DNA of 64,000 nt from Brugia malayi. Its lineage: Eukaryota > Nematoda > Chromadorea > Rhabditida > Onchocercidae. Both the position numbers and the translations under genes were made by a program. The stretch covers positions 10,574,649 to 10,638,648 of the forward strand of contig NW_025062477.1 of the NCBI RefSeq assembly GCF_000002995.4. Reading direction: 5' to 3'. This document shows positions 63,900 to 64,000 of this stretch, piece after piece. How positions within the stretch are numbered: the first letter of the stretch is position 1; each line of letters begins with the position of its first letter. Under the pieces are notes generated by a model. The model saw only the letters and a list, made by a program, of their open reading frames with translations. It had not been told where the DNA came from and did no database searches.

Positions 63900-64000
63900 C
63901 TAAAATAACAACACAAACTATGACACTAATCATACATACTTTGAATATAAAAATTTTGATACAAAATTTTAACAAGAAAAACCACATTTGTCTTAGATAT

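Overview
The window is nuclear DNA from a nematode, most likely a parasitic clade III (spirurid/filarial-type) species. The DNA is very AT-rich and full of A/T homopolymers and AT-type microsatellites. Genes are broken into many small exons with TTTCAG-type acceptors. Short tracts of the nematode telomere hexamer TTAGGC occur inside an intron and an intergenic region. The proteins are clearly metazoan. The genus assignment is inference; nothing in the window fixes it.

I find ten supported protein-coding loci. On the + strand: a signal-peptide protein with tandemly duplicated C2H2 zinc-finger terminal exons (3706-6644), an MFSD13A/TMEM180-like membrane protein (17578-20955), Rab27 (23459-26749) and a two-domain RHM/RML-2-like NDP-sugar protein with eroded active sites (48162-52988). 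On the - strand, from low to high coordinate: a Smad2/3-type receptor Smad (12540-16594), URI1 unconventional prefoldin (28555-32810), a secreted-looking D-aspartate/D-amino-acid oxidase (33890-39014), TAF11 of TFIID (44246-46493), an ornithine-decarboxylase-like pseudoenzyme (54670-57695) and the 3' end of a CARMIL-like capping-protein regulator (63158 to the window edge). Exon coordinates were built by hand from reading frame, GT/AG sites and family alignment from memory. In nearly every gene the exon phases close exactly, which is strong internal support.

The main mobile element is a 1353-bp palindromic LTR unit at 7515-8867. Two LTRs in inverted orientation surround about 300 bp of primer-binding-site/gag-leader sequence, and the whole unit is flanked by one 5-bp target duplication (AACAT). 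The rest is intergenic or intronic DNA: a 350-bp (AAT)n block at 22344-22690, a 51-bp minisatellite in the last Rab27 intron, and an unidentified group of GC-richer exon-like blocks (57.9-58.6 kb) just upstream of the ODC-like gene.

There is no bacterial-style operon logic and no CRISPR, tRNA or rRNA gene that I could recognise. Functionally the genes are a mixed set: TGF-beta signalling (Smad), secretory-granule traffic (Rab27), transcription/prefoldin (TAF11, URI) and small-molecule metabolism (DDO, RHM-like, ODC-like). The most unusual items are the interchangeable terminal zinc-finger exons, the palindromic LTR unit and two enzyme-fold proteins that have lost catalytic residues.
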